From positions 111,217 to 175,216 of the forward strand of contig NZ_QFZL01000007.1 in assembly GCF_003171655.1 (NCBI RefSeq): a stretch of 64,000 nucleotides of DNA. Direction: 5' to 3'. Source of the DNA: Stakelama portus. Its GTDB lineage: Bacteria; Pseudomonadota; Alphaproteobacteria; Sphingomonadales; Sphingomonadaceae. The translations under genes were made by a program, and so were the position numbers. How positions within the stretch are numbered: the first letter of the stretch is position 1; each line of letters begins with the position of its first letter. This document shows, one piece after another, positions 9,241 through 17,709 of this stretch. The notes below the pieces were generated by a model. It made no database searches and was not told the origin of the DNA. It saw only the letters and a list, made by a program, of their open reading frames with translations.

Positions 9241-9456
9241 ATGGCTGTCAAAGCGGAATGTATCATTACCAGCAGCGAGGAAGGCCGTGGCGCCTATGGG
9301 ATCCGCGCCGACAATGATGAAAATGTCTATTTCCCGATGAGCATCGCCGAAGCGCTCGAGCTCGAAGAATTCGACGATGTCGAAGCGATCATGATCAGGA
9401 ACGATCGCGCCGATCCGGCATGGCGGGCGATCCGCGCCCGGCGCAAGGGCGACTAG
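9241..9456 (+). CDS. Small conserved hypothetical protein
   Basis: A 71-residue acidic protein with a clear start, good codon bias and no overlap. The pattern GAYGIRADNDENVYFPMSI followed by a strand with VEAIMIRND is faintly like a small OB-fold protein of the cold-shock type (glycine, acidic pair, then a V-F-like strand). The RNP motifs are not convincing, so I do not call it a cold-shock protein. The 77-base upstream gap holds the promoter. No partner gene is evident. Confidence 0.55.
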   Translation: MAVKAECIITSSEEGRGAYGIRADNDENVYFPMSIAEALELEEFDDVEAIMIRNDRADPAWRAIRARRKGD

Positions 9457-9529
9457 GCCCGCTTTAGCGACCGAACCGCCGAAGCCTCAGCAACAACGCC
9501 CGCATCCCACGTCGCTAATCGCGCCAGGG

Positions 9530-9559
9530 ATCAGCGCGACACCGATCAGCGCGACACCG
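9530..9559. repeat. Tandem 15-bp duplication at a gene end
   Basis: ATCAGCGCGACACCG occurs twice in tandem. The second copy contains the stop codon of the minus-strand SnoaL-like gene, so the last four codons and stop are repeated just after the gene. Confidence 0.8.
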
Positions 9560-10022
9560 ATTCGAGCAGCTGGTGCGCATGCTCCGATCCGTCGAGCACC
9601 TGATTCACGCGCTCGACGATGCGCCAGCCATCCCCGGTGCGGCGCAACGTCCAGCGATTGATCGATGCGCGGAGCAGCGCGAAGCTCTCGCCATTGTTGA
9701 GCGCAAGCAGCGAGTAGCCGACTGCGCTGGCTGCATCCCCGTCCAGCGTCACCTGCACCGGCGCGGTCATGTGCATCGATCCGCGATGGATCAGCGCCTG
9801 ATGCACTTCGTTGGTATAGATGGTCTCGCGCGCCGCCCGACCCTCGGCACGATAGGCGCCGCTCGGATCATAGACGCCTTCCTCGACCCACAAATCGGCC
9901 GCATCATGCGCATTGCCGGCATCGGCGAGCGGGCCATAGGTGGCGAGCAGCCGGTGGATGGCAAGTTCATCCTCCACCCGCGCCAGCCGTGCGTCCAGCG
10001 CTGCGATCCGATCCTCGTTCAT
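9546..10022 (-). CDS. SnoaL-like / NTF2-superfamily protein
   Basis: A 158-residue protein of the SnoaL_4-like NTF2 superfamily. A helical start (RIAALDARLARVEDELAIHRLL) leads to TYGPLADAGNAHDAADLWVEEGVYD, the typical cone-fold signature, and a DGWRIVERVNQVLDG strand near the end. Members include small dehydratases, isomerases and ring-hydroxylating dioxygenase beta-like proteins. Without a partner gene, no reaction can be named. ATG 10022 has GGAGAGG upstream on the coding strand. Confidence 0.75.
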   Translation of the reverse strand: MNEDRIAALDARLARVEDELAIHRLLATYGPLADAGNAHDAADLWVEEGVYDPSGAYRAEGRAARETIYTNEVHQALIHRGSMHMTAPVQVTLDGDAASAVGYSLLALNNGESFALLRASINRWTLRRTGDGWRIVERVNQVLDGSEHAHQLLESVSR

Positions 10023-10128
10023 GGTGTTCCTCTCCTTCCCGGTTCTGCACCGTGTTGGGAAGGAAGGTTTTCAGAAGCCCGCCCGCGCACAATCCCCATT
10101 TGGCGGGTAGCGTAGCGCTGAGCGGCGT

Positions 10129-10380
10129 TCAGGAAGCGCGCCCGAACGGCCAGAGCCGCCGCAGCAACGCACCCGCCCCGCGTGGCTTGACCGGTTCAGC
10201 CGGTGGCTGCCAGTTCCGCTCGGGCTCGACATGGCCGACACCCATCTGCCGATGCATCAGGTCTTTCAGATACGCGAATTCATCGCCCGTGATCGGCCCG
10301 CCCCGGCCCCCTTGCGCCGTCCAGCGATCGGGATGGAGCGGGTCGTCAGGCGGGGTATCGCTCTGCATTTGGGCATCCAT
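10129..10380 (-). CDS. Small hypothetical protein
   Basis: An 83-residue Pro- and Arg-rich soluble protein that I do not recognise. It has a central PITGDEFAYLKDLMHRQMG segment and a basic tail (RRLWPFGRAS). I favour the ATG at 10380 (MDAQMQSDTPP); the frame remains open about 30 codons further but that extension overlaps the next gene. Nothing suggests membrane location. Confidence 0.45.
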   Translation of the reverse strand: MDAQMQSDTPPDDPLHPDRWTAQGGRGGPITGDEFAYLKDLMHRQMGVGHVEPERNWQPPAEPVKPRGAGALLRRLWPFGRAS

Positions 10381-10412
10381 CGCTTGTCCCGGCGTAGACC
10401 GATTCCACGCGA

Positions 10413-10769
10413 TCAATCGAGCAGCGGCGCTTCTTGCTCGGAACTGGCTGTCATTCCGCCAACCTCGATCCAAAGCCAGTCCGCATCTGCACCAATAGGA
10501 ACCGAAACCTGACGCGTTTCGCCATCCCGCGCAATCGTAACAACCACTGAGTTACCGACGGTCAGCGATAGGTTTCCGCATATCGCAACGGAATCCTCGA
10601 TTTCTTCCGATGGCAAAACTTCCATCGGCTTTCCGTCAACCGACACCGCCACCCCGCGCATCGCGCTGTAGCAATCGAAAATTATCACCGAAACTTTCTG
10701 ATCGGGAATGTCCTGTACCGGCATCCCCGCCGATGCGCTCAGCGCGAGCAGGGATGCAAGGATCTTCAA
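10413..10769 (-). CDS. Hypothetical secreted protein, TTG start overlapping cobS stop
   Basis: A protein of about 118 residues. The likely start is TTG 10769, which shares TTGA with the cobS stop, so translation is probably coupled to cobS. It begins [18 protein letters not shown], a short signal peptide, and continues as a beta-rich domain with a Cys pair (DCYSAM and AICGNL). The composition fits a small exported domain. I do not recognise the family. An upstream in-frame start inside cobS exists but would add an Arg-rich, unnatural N-terminus. Confidence 0.55.
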   Translation of the reverse strand: MKILASLLALSASAGMPVQDIPDQKVSVIIFDCYSAMRGVAVSVDGKPMEVLPSEEIEDSVAICGNLSLTVGNSVVVTIARDGETRQVSVPIGADADWLWIEVGGMTASSEQEAPLLD

Positions 10770-11770
10770 GCCTGTCCGACCACGCTTTCGGGCAGGTCCT
10801 TGCCGAACACGCGCTGATAATATTCGGCGACCAGCGGACGTTCTGCCTCGTCGCACTTGTTGAGGAACGACAGGCGGAATGCGAAGCCGACATCGCCGAA
10901 GATCAGCGCATTCTGGGCCCAGGTGATCACCGTACGCGGGCTCATCACCGTGGAAATATCGCCGGCGACGAAGCCCCGGCGCGTCAGATCGGCGACGCGG
11001 ATCATGTTCTCGACCGCTTCCTTGCCGCCCGGCTTGTCATATTCGCCCGATTTGGCGAGCACGATCTGCGCCTCGGTCGCGGCGGGCAGATAGTTGAGCG
11101 TGACGACGATGTTCCAGCGGTCCATCTGGCCCTGGTTGATCTGCTGCGTCCCGTGATACAGGCCGCTGGTATCGCCCAGACCCACCGTGTTGGCAGTCGC
11201 GAACAGGCGGAACCACGGATTGGGGCGAATCACGCGATTCTGGTCGAGCAGCGTCAGCTTGCCCTCGGTCTCCAGCACGCGCTGGATCACGAACATCACG
11301 TCGGGGCGACCGGCGTCATATTCGTCGAAGACCAGCGCCGTCGGCGTCTGCAGCGCCCAGGGGAGCAGGCCTTCGCGGAATTCGGTAACCTGCTGGCCGT
11401 CCTTCAGCACGATCGCATCGCGGCCGATCAGATCGATACGGCTGATATGCGCGTCGAGGTTGATGCGGATGCACGGCCAGTTCAACCGCGCCGCAACCTG
11501 TTCGATGTGCGACGATTTACCGGTGCCGTGATAGCCCTGGATCATCACGCGGCGATTATGCGCAAAGCCCGCCAGGATCGCCATCGTCGTATCCGGATCG
11601 AAGACATAGGCGGGGTCGAGATCGGGCACCCGCTCGTCCGCCTCGCTGAACGCCGGCACTTCCATGTCGATATCGATGCCGAACACGTCGCGCGCCTTAA
11701 CCATCTTGTCGGGCGCATCGAGCACCGTCGTCTCGCGGCTGTCGGGCTGGGTGTTGGGAATGTCGGTCAT
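10766..11770 (-). CDS. cobS: Cobaltochelatase subunit CobS (AAA+ ATPase)
   Basis: A 334-residue MoxR/CobS-type AAA+ protein. Walker A GYHGTGKS is at residues 79-86, a Walker B-like [10 protein letters not shown] follows near 140, and [12 protein letters not shown] carries sensor 1. CobS hexamers act with CobT on the large CobN subunit. The start is taken at the conserved [10 protein letters not shown] (ATG 11770), since the 21 upstream in-frame codons are not typical. It is on the same strand as cobT but separated from it by unrelated genes on both strands. Confidence 0.93.
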   Translation of the reverse strand: MTDIPNTQPDSRETTVLDAPDKMVKARDVFGIDIDMEVPAFSEADERVPDLDPAYVFDPDTTMAILAGFAHNRRVMIQGYHGTGKSSHIEQVAARLNWPCIRINLDAHISRIDLIGRDAIVLKDGQQVTEFREGLLPWALQTPTALVFDEYDAGRPDVMFVIQRVLETEGKLTLLDQNRVIRPNPWFRLFATANTVGLGDTSGLYHGTQQINQGQMDRWNIVVTLNYLPAATEAQIVLAKSGEYDKPGGKEAVENMIRVADLTRRGFVAGDISTVMSPRTVITWAQNALIFGDVGFAFRLSFLNKCDEAERPLVAEYYQRVFGKDLPESVVGQA

Positions 11771-11842
11771 GCTGCTTCGGTCCGCTGGTGTTTCGGCCCC
11801 ACCTAAGGGTTGCGCGCCGATGCTGCAACGCACGAAGCGCGA

Positions 11843-12541
11843 TCAGTCATTCTCGAAAGCCGGCAATCGAAAGCAATCAACGAACCGCTGCGCGCGATCG
11901 ACATCGCCCGTAACGCGCACCAGCCCGGCGGGAATCGTCGCGGACAGCGGCTCGGGACCATAGAAGACCGGCTTCAATCCGGCGGTATCGCCTTCGAAAA
12001 TCACTTCGGCGCCTTCCGGTTCGGCACGGCGGATTTCGAGCGCCGCATCGACGACCGTCGCGCGAAACGGCTCCCCCCCGACGCGAAAGCCCAGATCCCA
12101 TCCTTCCAGCGGCGCGGCGGCGGTGCGATCCATCATCGTGCGCAGCGACAGCATCATTGCCGTATTGCTGAGCGGCAGCGTGACATCGTGCAGCGGCGAT
12201 CCGGCTACCCATCGGCTCAGCGCAAAGATCGCGTCTTCCGATTCATATCCCCAGCGCGTGAGGCCATAGACCTGAACCCCCGGATGGCTGGGCAGTCCCC
12301 GCCGCCGCAGCATCCCGACCTTTTCCAGCCCCTCCAGCCGCTGCGTCAGCACATTGGCGCTGATGCCGGGCAGCGCGCCGCGAATCTCGCTGAACCGGCG
12401 CGGGCCGAGCAGCAATTCGCGAATGATCAGCAGCGACCAGCGCTCACCGACGATTTCCATGGCAAGCGCCGTGCCGCACGCGTCCCGATACCAGCGCCTG
12501 GGCTTTCCCAATTCGTACTCAGTTATTTTTTCTAACTCCAT
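11843..12541 (-). CDS. HxlR-family winged-helix transcriptional regulator
   Basis: A 232-residue regulator. Residues 15-110 form an HxlR-type winged helix (CGTALAMEIVGERWSLLIIREL, GPRRFSEIRGALPGIS, NVLTQRLEGLEKVGML). The rest is an extra C-terminal domain of about 110 residues, as in the longer HxlR proteins that carry an SCP2-like domain and may bind a ligand. It is transcribed away from the detoxification operon starting at 12609, with only 67 bases between start codons, so it is the obvious local regulator. HxlR proteins often respond to aldehydes, quinones or oxidants. Confidence 0.88.
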   Translation of the reverse strand: MELEKITEYELGKPRRWYRDACGTALAMEIVGERWSLLIIRELLLGPRRFSEIRGALPGISANVLTQRLEGLEKVGMLRRRGLPSHPGVQVYGLTRWGYESEDAIFALSRWVAGSPLHDVTLPLSNTAMMLSLRTMMDRTAAAPLEGWDLGFRVGGEPFRATVVDAALEIRRAEPEGAEVIFEGDTAGLKPVFYGPEPLSATIPAGLVRVTGDVDRAQRFVDCFRLPAFEND

Positions 12542-12608
12542 TGTTGCTTTTACTAATCAATCGGGTCAGGTTTCTCAAGTCAGCGATTCGCCGGATTGGA
12601 GAGCGACG

Positions 12609-13046
12609 ATGCGCAGAACGATTTTCGTGAATCTACCCGTGGCCGATGTCGAAAAATCGACGGCCTTTTATCGCGCACTCGGTTTCGAACGCGACCCGCG
12701 CTTCAGTGCCGAGGGCAAGGCGGCGGCGATGGTCTGGTCCGACACGATCAGCTTCATGCTGCTCAGCCGCGATTTCTTTGCCACGTTCACCCCGCGCCCG
12801 ATCGCCGATGCGAAAGCCGCCACCGAAGTACTGCTCTGCCTGTCGCTCGACAGCCGTGAGGCAGTGGACAGCATGACCGACACGGCAGCCGCGCAGGGCG
12901 GCACCGCCGATATTCGCGATGCACAGGACATGGGCTTCCTGTACAGCCGCGCCTTCGCCGATCCCGACGGCCACATCTTCGAACCGATGTTCATGGATGC
13001 CGAAGCCGCGCAGGCGGCGATGCAGCCGCAGAACGCAGACGCGTAA
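12609..13046 (+). CDS. Glyoxalase/VOC family protein
   Basis: A 145-residue single-chain VOC protein beginning MRRTIFVNLPVADVEKSTAFYRALGF, the standard first beta-alpha-beta of the fold. It ends with FADPDGHIFEPMFMD, including the metal-ligand Glu position. The family covers glyoxalase I, fosfomycin and bleomycin resistance proteins, and dioxygenases; this subgroup is often called lactoylglutathione lyase-like without proof. It is first in a seven-gene operon opposite the HxlR regulator. GGAGAGC precedes the ATG. Confidence 0.85.
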   Translation: MRRTIFVNLPVADVEKSTAFYRALGFERDPRFSAEGKAAAMVWSDTISFMLLSRDFFATFTPRPIADAKAATEVLLCLSLDSREAVDSMTDTAAAQGGTADIRDAQDMGFLYSRAFADPDGHIFEPMFMDAEAAQAAMQPQNADA

Positions 13047-13052
13047 CCGGTC

Positions 13053-13442
13053 ATGAGCGACAAAATGTCCATGCGTATCGGCTGGATCCTGTCCGGCATC
13101 GTCATTCTGTTCCTGGTCATGGACCTCGCGATGAAATTCGCGGTCCTCCAGCCGGTGATCGACACGATGGCGGCACTCGGCTGGCCGACCGACGCACCGA
13201 CGATCCATATCCTCGCCATCCTGCTGGCGATCGGCACCGGGCTCTACGCATGGCCGCGGACCGCCTTGCTCGGCGCGATCCTGCTCACCGGATATCTGGG
13301 CGGCGCCATCGCCACCCATGCCCGGCTCGGCAATCCGTTGCTCACGCACACGCTGTTCGGCGCCTATCTGGGCGTCGCGGCCTGGGGCGGATTGTGGCTG
13401 CGCGATCCGGCAGTCCGCGCACTGCTGCCGATACGCAAATAA
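13053..13442 (+). CDS. DoxX family membrane protein
   Basis: A 129-residue integral membrane protein with four hydrophobic helices and the DoxX-type layout: ILSGIVILFLVMDLAMKF, an HILAILLAIGTGLYAWPRT helix, GAILLTGYLGGAIATH and GAYLGVAAWGGLW. DoxX-like proteins are small quinone-reductase-like or redox-linked membrane proteins; their exact role is uncertain. The gene begins six bases after the VOC gene, so it belongs to the same operon. Confidence 0.85.
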   Translation: MSDKMSMRIGWILSGIVILFLVMDLAMKFAVLQPVIDTMAALGWPTDAPTIHILAILLAIGTGLYAWPRTALLGAILLTGYLGGAIATHARLGNPLLTHTLFGAYLGVAAWGGLWLRDPAVRALLPIRK

Positions 13443-13510
13443 ACCAGGAAATTGCGGGCGACAGCCGGCCCGCGCGATCGAAGCCCACGCCTGAAAACAG
13501 GAGCGATAAC

Positions 13511-14179
13511 ATGCCGATCGATCCCGATGCCCCGATAAGCGTCACCGTGTTCGACTGGGTGCCCGAATTTGCGCGCGGCTTCGTCCGCGATCTGCGCGTC
13601 CGCTGGGCGCTGGAAGAAGCAGGCATTCCCTATTCGGTGCGGCCGCTCGACGCGACGACCGCGCGGCCGCAATCCTATCTTGAGGAACAGCCCTGGGGTC
13701 AGGTTCCGGCCTATCGCGACGCGGATGTGGCGATGTTCGAATCGGGCGCCATCGTTCTGCACATCGCAGAGGCGAGCGAGGCCTTGCTGCCGACCGACCC
13801 ACAGCAACGCGCGCGCGCCAAAAGCTGGCTGTTCGCGGCGCTCAATTCGGTCGAACCGGCAGTGATGCAGCTTGCCACGATCGATATTTTCGCCGCCGAC
13901 CAGCCCTGGGCCGAACCCAGCCGCCCCTATCTGATGACTCTCATCAATGGCCGGCTCGACGGGCTGGAACGCCGGCTGCACGGACGTAGCTGGCTGGAGG
14001 ATAGCTTCAGCGTGGGCGATCTGATGATGGCGCATGTCCTCCGCGGGGCCGAAGGGTCCGGCAGTATCGAGGCGCGCCCCGCACTGGCGGCCTGGCACCG
14101 GCGCTGCCTGTCCCGCCCGGCCTATGCCCGCGCGCTCGAAGCGCAACTGGCCGACTTTCACGAAAAGACCCCCGCCTGA
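13511..14179 (+). CDS. Glutathione S-transferase family protein
   Basis: A 222-residue protein with an N-terminal thioredoxin-fold domain (RDLRVRWALEEAGIPYSVRP, WGQVPAYRDADVAMFESGAI) and an alpha-helical C-terminal domain containing FSVGDLMMAHVL, the GST N-capping region. The cis-Pro (QVPAY) and the E-S motif that holds glutathione are present. It probably conjugates or reduces an electrophile with glutathione in the cytoplasm. It is third in the operon; AACAGGAGCGATAAC before the ATG contains an AGGAG ribosome site. Confidence 0.88.
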   Translation: MPIDPDAPISVTVFDWVPEFARGFVRDLRVRWALEEAGIPYSVRPLDATTARPQSYLEEQPWGQVPAYRDADVAMFESGAIVLHIAEASEALLPTDPQQRARAKSWLFAALNSVEPAVMQLATIDIFAADQPWAEPSRPYLMTLINGRLDGLERRLHGRSWLEDSFSVGDLMMAHVLRGAEGSGSIEARPALAAWHRRCLSRPAYARALEAQLADFHEKTPA

Positions 14180-14198
14180 ATTTCTGAGGAGACTCGCA

Positions 14199-14555
14199 AT
14201 GTATATCGACGGAATCATCCTGCCCGTCCCCGAGGCGAATGAAAACGCCTATAAGGCGATGGCGGCGAAAGTAGACCCGATGTTCATCGAACATGGCGCG
14301 ATTGGCGTGGTCGAAGGCTGGGGGTCGGATATCCCCAAGGGCGAACACACCGATTTCTTCAAGGCAGTGGCGGCGAAGGAAGGCGAGACTGTCGTCTTTT
14401 CCTGGATCATCTGGCCTTCCAAGGAAGCGCGCGACGCCGGTTGGGAAAAGCTGATGGCCGACGAGCGCATGAAAAACCCCGGCGAAATGCCGTTCGACGG
14501 CAAGCGCATGTTCTGGGGCGGCTTCGACTGCTTCCTCGACCTCAAGGCGGAATAA
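14199..14555 (+). CDS. DUF1428 domain-containing protein
   Basis: A 118-residue protein matching DUF1428 (YbaA family): MYIDGIILPVPEANENAYKA at the start, FIEHGAIGVVEGWGSDIPKG, SWIIWPSKEARDAGWEKLM and GKRMFWGGFD near the end. It is a dimeric alpha/beta ferredoxin-like fold of unknown function, often encoded with glyoxalase-like and SRPBCC genes as here. GAGGAGAC precedes the ATG. Confidence 0.9.
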   Translation: MYIDGIILPVPEANENAYKAMAAKVDPMFIEHGAIGVVEGWGSDIPKGEHTDFFKAVAAKEGETVVFSWIIWPSKEARDAGWEKLMADERMKNPGEMPFDGKRMFWGGFDCFLDLKAE

Positions 14556-14566
14556 GGAACAGACGG

Positions 14567-15352
14567 ATGGGCAAGGATCAGGGCGGTTTCATCTGGTACG
14601 AACTGATGACGCCGGACATTTCGGCCGCACGCACCTTCTATCAGGCGGTACTTGGCTGGTCGGTGCCGGAGGCGGGCCATCCGCCGGTCGATTATCGCGA
14701 AATCGCGGCGCCCGATGGCGGCATGGTCGGCGGGATGCTGCCGCTCTCGCCTGAAATGCTCTCCGGCGGAGCAAAACCTGGCTGGTATGGCTATGTCTGT
14801 GTCGACGATGTCGACGTTCAGCTCACCGAGCTCAAGCAAGTCGGCGGCACGGTGTTCATGGATCAGACCATGCCCGATGTCGGCCGCATCGCAATGGTCG
14901 CCGATCCCCAGGGCGTGCCGGTCTATCTGATGAAACCGCAGCCGCCGGCCGGGATGGAAGGCGCGAAAAGCACTGCCTTTGCGCCCGACACGCCCGGTCA
15001 TGTCGCGTGGAACGAGCTTCACTCGCCCGATCCGGCAGCGGCAAAGGCATATTATCTCGACCGGTTCGGATGGGCGATCAGCGGATCGATGCCGATGGGT
15101 CCGATGGGCGAGTATGAATTCCTCAACCGCGACGATCAGCCGATCGGCGCGATGATGGCGGCGCCCGATGGCCGTCCGGCAATGTGGCATTTTTACTGGA
15201 ACGTCGCCGATATCGATGCCGCCGGGGATCGCCTCGCCGCCGCAGGCGGCACGGTGGTCGATGGGCCGCATCAGGTGCCCGGCGGCCAATATGTGATCCA
15301 GGCGCTCGATCCGCAGGGCGTTGCCTTCGGGCTCGTCGGCACGCGGAGCTGA
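14567..15352 (+). CDS. Two-domain VOC family protein
   Basis: A 261-residue protein made of two VOC modules in tandem. The first starts FIWYELMTPDISAARTFYQ (residues 8-26) and the second HVAWNELHSPDPAAAKAYYL (about 144-163). Each ends with a DPQG motif. Proteins of this layout are described as glyoxalase-like or hydroxylase-like with no settled substrate. It starts 11 bases after the DUF1428 gene. Confidence 0.87.
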   Translation: MGKDQGGFIWYELMTPDISAARTFYQAVLGWSVPEAGHPPVDYREIAAPDGGMVGGMLPLSPEMLSGGAKPGWYGYVCVDDVDVQLTELKQVGGTVFMDQTMPDVGRIAMVADPQGVPVYLMKPQPPAGMEGAKSTAFAPDTPGHVAWNELHSPDPAAAKAYYLDRFGWAISGSMPMGPMGEYEFLNRDDQPIGAMMAAPDGRPAMWHFYWNVADIDAAGDRLAAAGGTVVDGPHQVPGGQYVIQALDPQGVAFGLVGTRS

Positions 15353-15357
15353 TCGCC

Positions 15358-16017
15358 GTGACACTGCAACTCTTCGGCCACCCATTTTCCAGCTACAGCT
15401 GGAAGGCGCTGATCGCGCTCTATGAGAACGACACTCCGTTCGACTTTCGTGTCCTCGGCCCGGATCAGCCCGAAAATTCGGCCGAATTCGCGCGCCGCTG
15501 GCCGGTGCGCAAATTCCCGCTGCTGGTCGATGGCGACACGGTGGTGATGGAATCGAGCGCGATCGTCGAATATCTCCAGCTGCACCATCCCGGCCCGGTG
15601 CAGTTGATCCCGCACGAACCGGACACCGCGTTCGAAGTGCGCAAATTCGATCGCATCTTCGATCACAGCGTCATGGACGCCGCCCAACCGGTGGTGAACG
15701 ACGCGCTCAAGCCGCCCGAACGGCGCGATCCGGAGGATGTGGCACAGGCAAAGGAGCGTACCGCGCGCATCTATCCCTGGCTCGATGCGCATCTGGCGGG
15801 GCGGGAATGGGCGGTGGGCGACGGCTTCACGCTGGCCGATATCGCCGCCGCACCGTCGCTTTTCTATGCCGACTGGATCGAGCCCATTCCGGAAAGTCTG
15901 GGCAATCTGCGCGCCTATCGCGCACGACTGCTTGCGCGACCATCGGTGTCGCGCTGTGTCGAGGATGCGCGCCCCTTCCGCGCCTGGTTCCCGCCGGGCG
16001 CCCCCGACAGAGACTGA
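15358..16017 (+). CDS. Glutathione S-transferase family protein
   Basis: A 219-residue GST. The N-terminal domain has LFGHPFSSYSWKALIALYEN (with the Ser-rich active-site loop of beta-class-like or theta-like enzymes), FPLLVDGDTVVMESSAIVEY with the E-S-S glutathione clamp, and the C-terminal domain has FTLADIAAAPSLFY. The start is GTG 15358, five bases after the VOC stop, with no alternative ATG. It is the second GST of the operon and divergent in sequence from the first, so not a recent duplicate. Confidence 0.88.
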   Translation: MTLQLFGHPFSSYSWKALIALYENDTPFDFRVLGPDQPENSAEFARRWPVRKFPLLVDGDTVVMESSAIVEYLQLHHPGPVQLIPHEPDTAFEVRKFDRIFDHSVMDAAQPVVNDALKPPERRDPEDVAQAKERTARIYPWLDAHLAGREWAVGDGFTLADIAAAPSLFYADWIEPIPESLGNLRAYRARLLARPSVSRCVEDARPFRAWFPPGAPDRD

Positions 16018-16034
16018 GATCACAGGAGACTATC

Positions 16035-16496
16035 ATGCCCGAACGCGAACTCAGCATCACGCGGCTGATCGATGCCCCCGTCGAAACCGTGTGGCGTGTC
16101 TGGACGCAGCGGACCGAGGAATGGTTCTGCCCCAAGCCCTGGACAGTCGAAATCCAGGAACAGGATCTGCGCCCCGGCGGGGCATCGCGGATGATCATGC
16201 GCGGCCCGAATGGCGAGGAAAACCACCTTCAGGGCGTGTTCCTCGAAGTGGTGCCCAACGCCAGGATCGTCTCGACTGACGCCTTCGCACCCGGCTGGGT
16301 GCCGCAGGGCCCCTTCATGATGGCAATCACCAGTTTCGAGGAGGAAGACGGCAAGACCCGCTACACCGCCCGCGCGCGCCATTGGACCGACGAAGCCTGC
16401 GAACAACATCGGGCGATGGGGTTCGAACAGGGATGGGGTATTGTCGCCGCGCAACTCGCCGAGCTCGCCGAAGCGGAGGCACGGGCCACCGTCTGA
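16035..16496 (+). CDS. SRPBCC / AHSA1-type domain protein
   Basis: A 153-residue START-like protein of the activator-of-Hsp90 (AHSA1) type: ITRLIDAPVETVWRVWT opens the fold and HRAMGFEQGWGIVAAQLAEL forms the long C-terminal helix that closes the cavity. These proteins bind hydrophobic ligands. They often sit in operons with ArsR or HxlR regulators, VOC and GST genes, as here. It is the last gene of the operon; CACAGGAGAC gives the ribosome site. Confidence 0.87.
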   Translation: MPERELSITRLIDAPVETVWRVWTQRTEEWFCPKPWTVEIQEQDLRPGGASRMIMRGPNGEENHLQGVFLEVVPNARIVSTDAFAPGWVPQGPFMMAITSFEEEDGKTRYTARARHWTDEACEQHRAMGFEQGWGIVAAQLAELAEAEARATV

Positions 16497-16551
16497 TTTT
16501 GCTCGCGTCGTCCCGGACGGTCTGGTCAGGCCAGCCGCCACCCTTTAAGCG

Positions 16552-16576
16552 CTCCGGGAACCGAAATTTCCCGGAG
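16552..16576 (+). promoter_or_regulatory. Hairpin covering the ribosome site of the formaldehyde dehydrogenase gene
   Basis: CTCCGGGAA and TTCCCGGAG form a perfect 9-bp stem with a 7-base loop. The right arm contains the GGAG Shine-Dalgarno element of the gene that starts at 16584, so the hairpin would hide it when folded. It may be a translational control element. Confidence 0.5.
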
Positions 16577-16583
16577 TACACCC

Positions 16584-17696
16584 ATGAAGACTCGCGCCGC
16601 CGTCGCCTTCGAAGCAAAAAAGCCGCTCGAAATCGTCGAGCTGGACCTCGAAGGACCCAAGCCCGGCGAAGTGCTGGTCGAAATCATGGCGACGGGCATC
16701 TGCCACACCGATGCCTATACGCTCGACGGACTCGACAGCGAAGGGATCTTCCCCAGCGTGCTCGGCCATGAAGGCGCCGGCATCGTCCGCGAAGTCGGCG
16801 CTGGCGTCACCAGCGTAAAACCCGGCGATCATGTCATCCCGCTCTACACGCCCGAATGCCGCCAGTGTAAGTCGTGCCTCAGCGGCAAGACCAATTTGTG
16901 CACGGCGATCCGCGCGACGCAGGGCAAGGGGCTGATGCCCGACGGCACCACGCGGTTCAGCTATAAGGGGCAGCCGATCTTCCATTATATGGGCTGCTCG
17001 ACCTTCTCGAACTTCACGGTCCTGCCCGAAATCGCCGTGGCCAAGATCCGCGAAGACGCGCCGTTCCAGACCAGCTGCTATATCGGCTGCGGCGTCACCA
17101 CCGGTGTCGGCGCGGTGGTCAACACGGCGAAGGTCCAGGTCGGCGACAATATCGTCGTCTTCGGTCTCGGCGGCATCGGGCTCAACGTGCTTCAGGGCGC
17201 GAAGCTGGCGGGCGCGAACAAGATCATCGGCGTCGACATCAATCCGGACCGTGAGGAATGGGGCCGCCAGTTCGGCATGACCGACTTCATCAACAGCAAG
17301 GGGCTGTCGCGCGACGAGACGATCGCCAGGATCCTCGAACTGACCGATGGCGGCGCCGATTACACCTTCGATGCGACCGGCAACACCGAAGTGATGCGCA
17401 CCGCGCTCGAGGCGTGCCATCGCGGCTGGGGAACCAGCATCATCATCGGCGTTGCTGAAGCGGGCAAGGAGATCAGCACCCGCCCGTTCCAGCTGGTCAC
17501 CGGGCGCAACTGGCGCGGCACTGCGTTCGGCGGGGCCAAGGGACGCACCGATGTGCCCAAGATCGTCGACTGGTATATGGACGGCAAGATCGCGATCGAT
17601 CCGATGATCACGCACGTCCTCAGCCTTGAGGAAATCAACAAGGGCTTCGATCTGATGCATGCGGGCGAAAGCATCCGCAGCGTCGTGGTATATTGA
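16584..17696 (+). CDS. frmA: S-(hydroxymethyl)glutathione dehydrogenase / class III alcohol dehydrogenase
   Basis: A 370-residue zinc alcohol dehydrogenase of class III. It oxidises S-hydroxymethylglutathione, formed from formaldehyde and glutathione, with NAD; it also reduces S-nitrosoglutathione. Seen are the catalytic zinc Cys in GICHTDAYT and [12 protein letters not shown], the structural zinc cluster [15 protein letters not shown], and the Rossmann motif FGLGGIGLN near residue 195. Length and motifs fit FrmA/AdhC closely. It heads a three-gene run with a VOC protein and S-formylglutathione hydrolase, which completes the pathway. Confidence 0.95.
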   Translation: MKTRAAVAFEAKKPLEIVELDLEGPKPGEVLVEIMATGICHTDAYTLDGLDSEGIFPSVLGHEGAGIVREVGAGVTSVKPGDHVIPLYTPECRQCKSCLSGKTNLCTAIRATQGKGLMPDGTTRFSYKGQPIFHYMGCSTFSNFTVLPEIAVAKIREDAPFQTSCYIGCGVTTGVGAVVNTAKVQVGDNIVVFGLGGIGLNVLQGAKLAGANKIIGVDINPDREEWGRQFGMTDFINSKGLSRDETIARILELTDGGADYTFDATGNTEVMRTALEACHRGWGTSIIIGVAEAGKEISTRPFQLVTGRNWRGTAFGGAKGRTDVPKIVDWYMDGKIAIDPMITHVLSLEEINKGFDLMHAGESIRSVVVY

Positions 17697-17709
17697 GAGG
17701 AAGACCGAA

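Noticed and set aside
12522..12537. Inverted repeat GTTA-TTTTTTC-TAAC near the HxlR start
   Set aside because: It lies inside the first codons of the regulator gene. Autoregulation is possible but the match may be chance in AT-rich codons.
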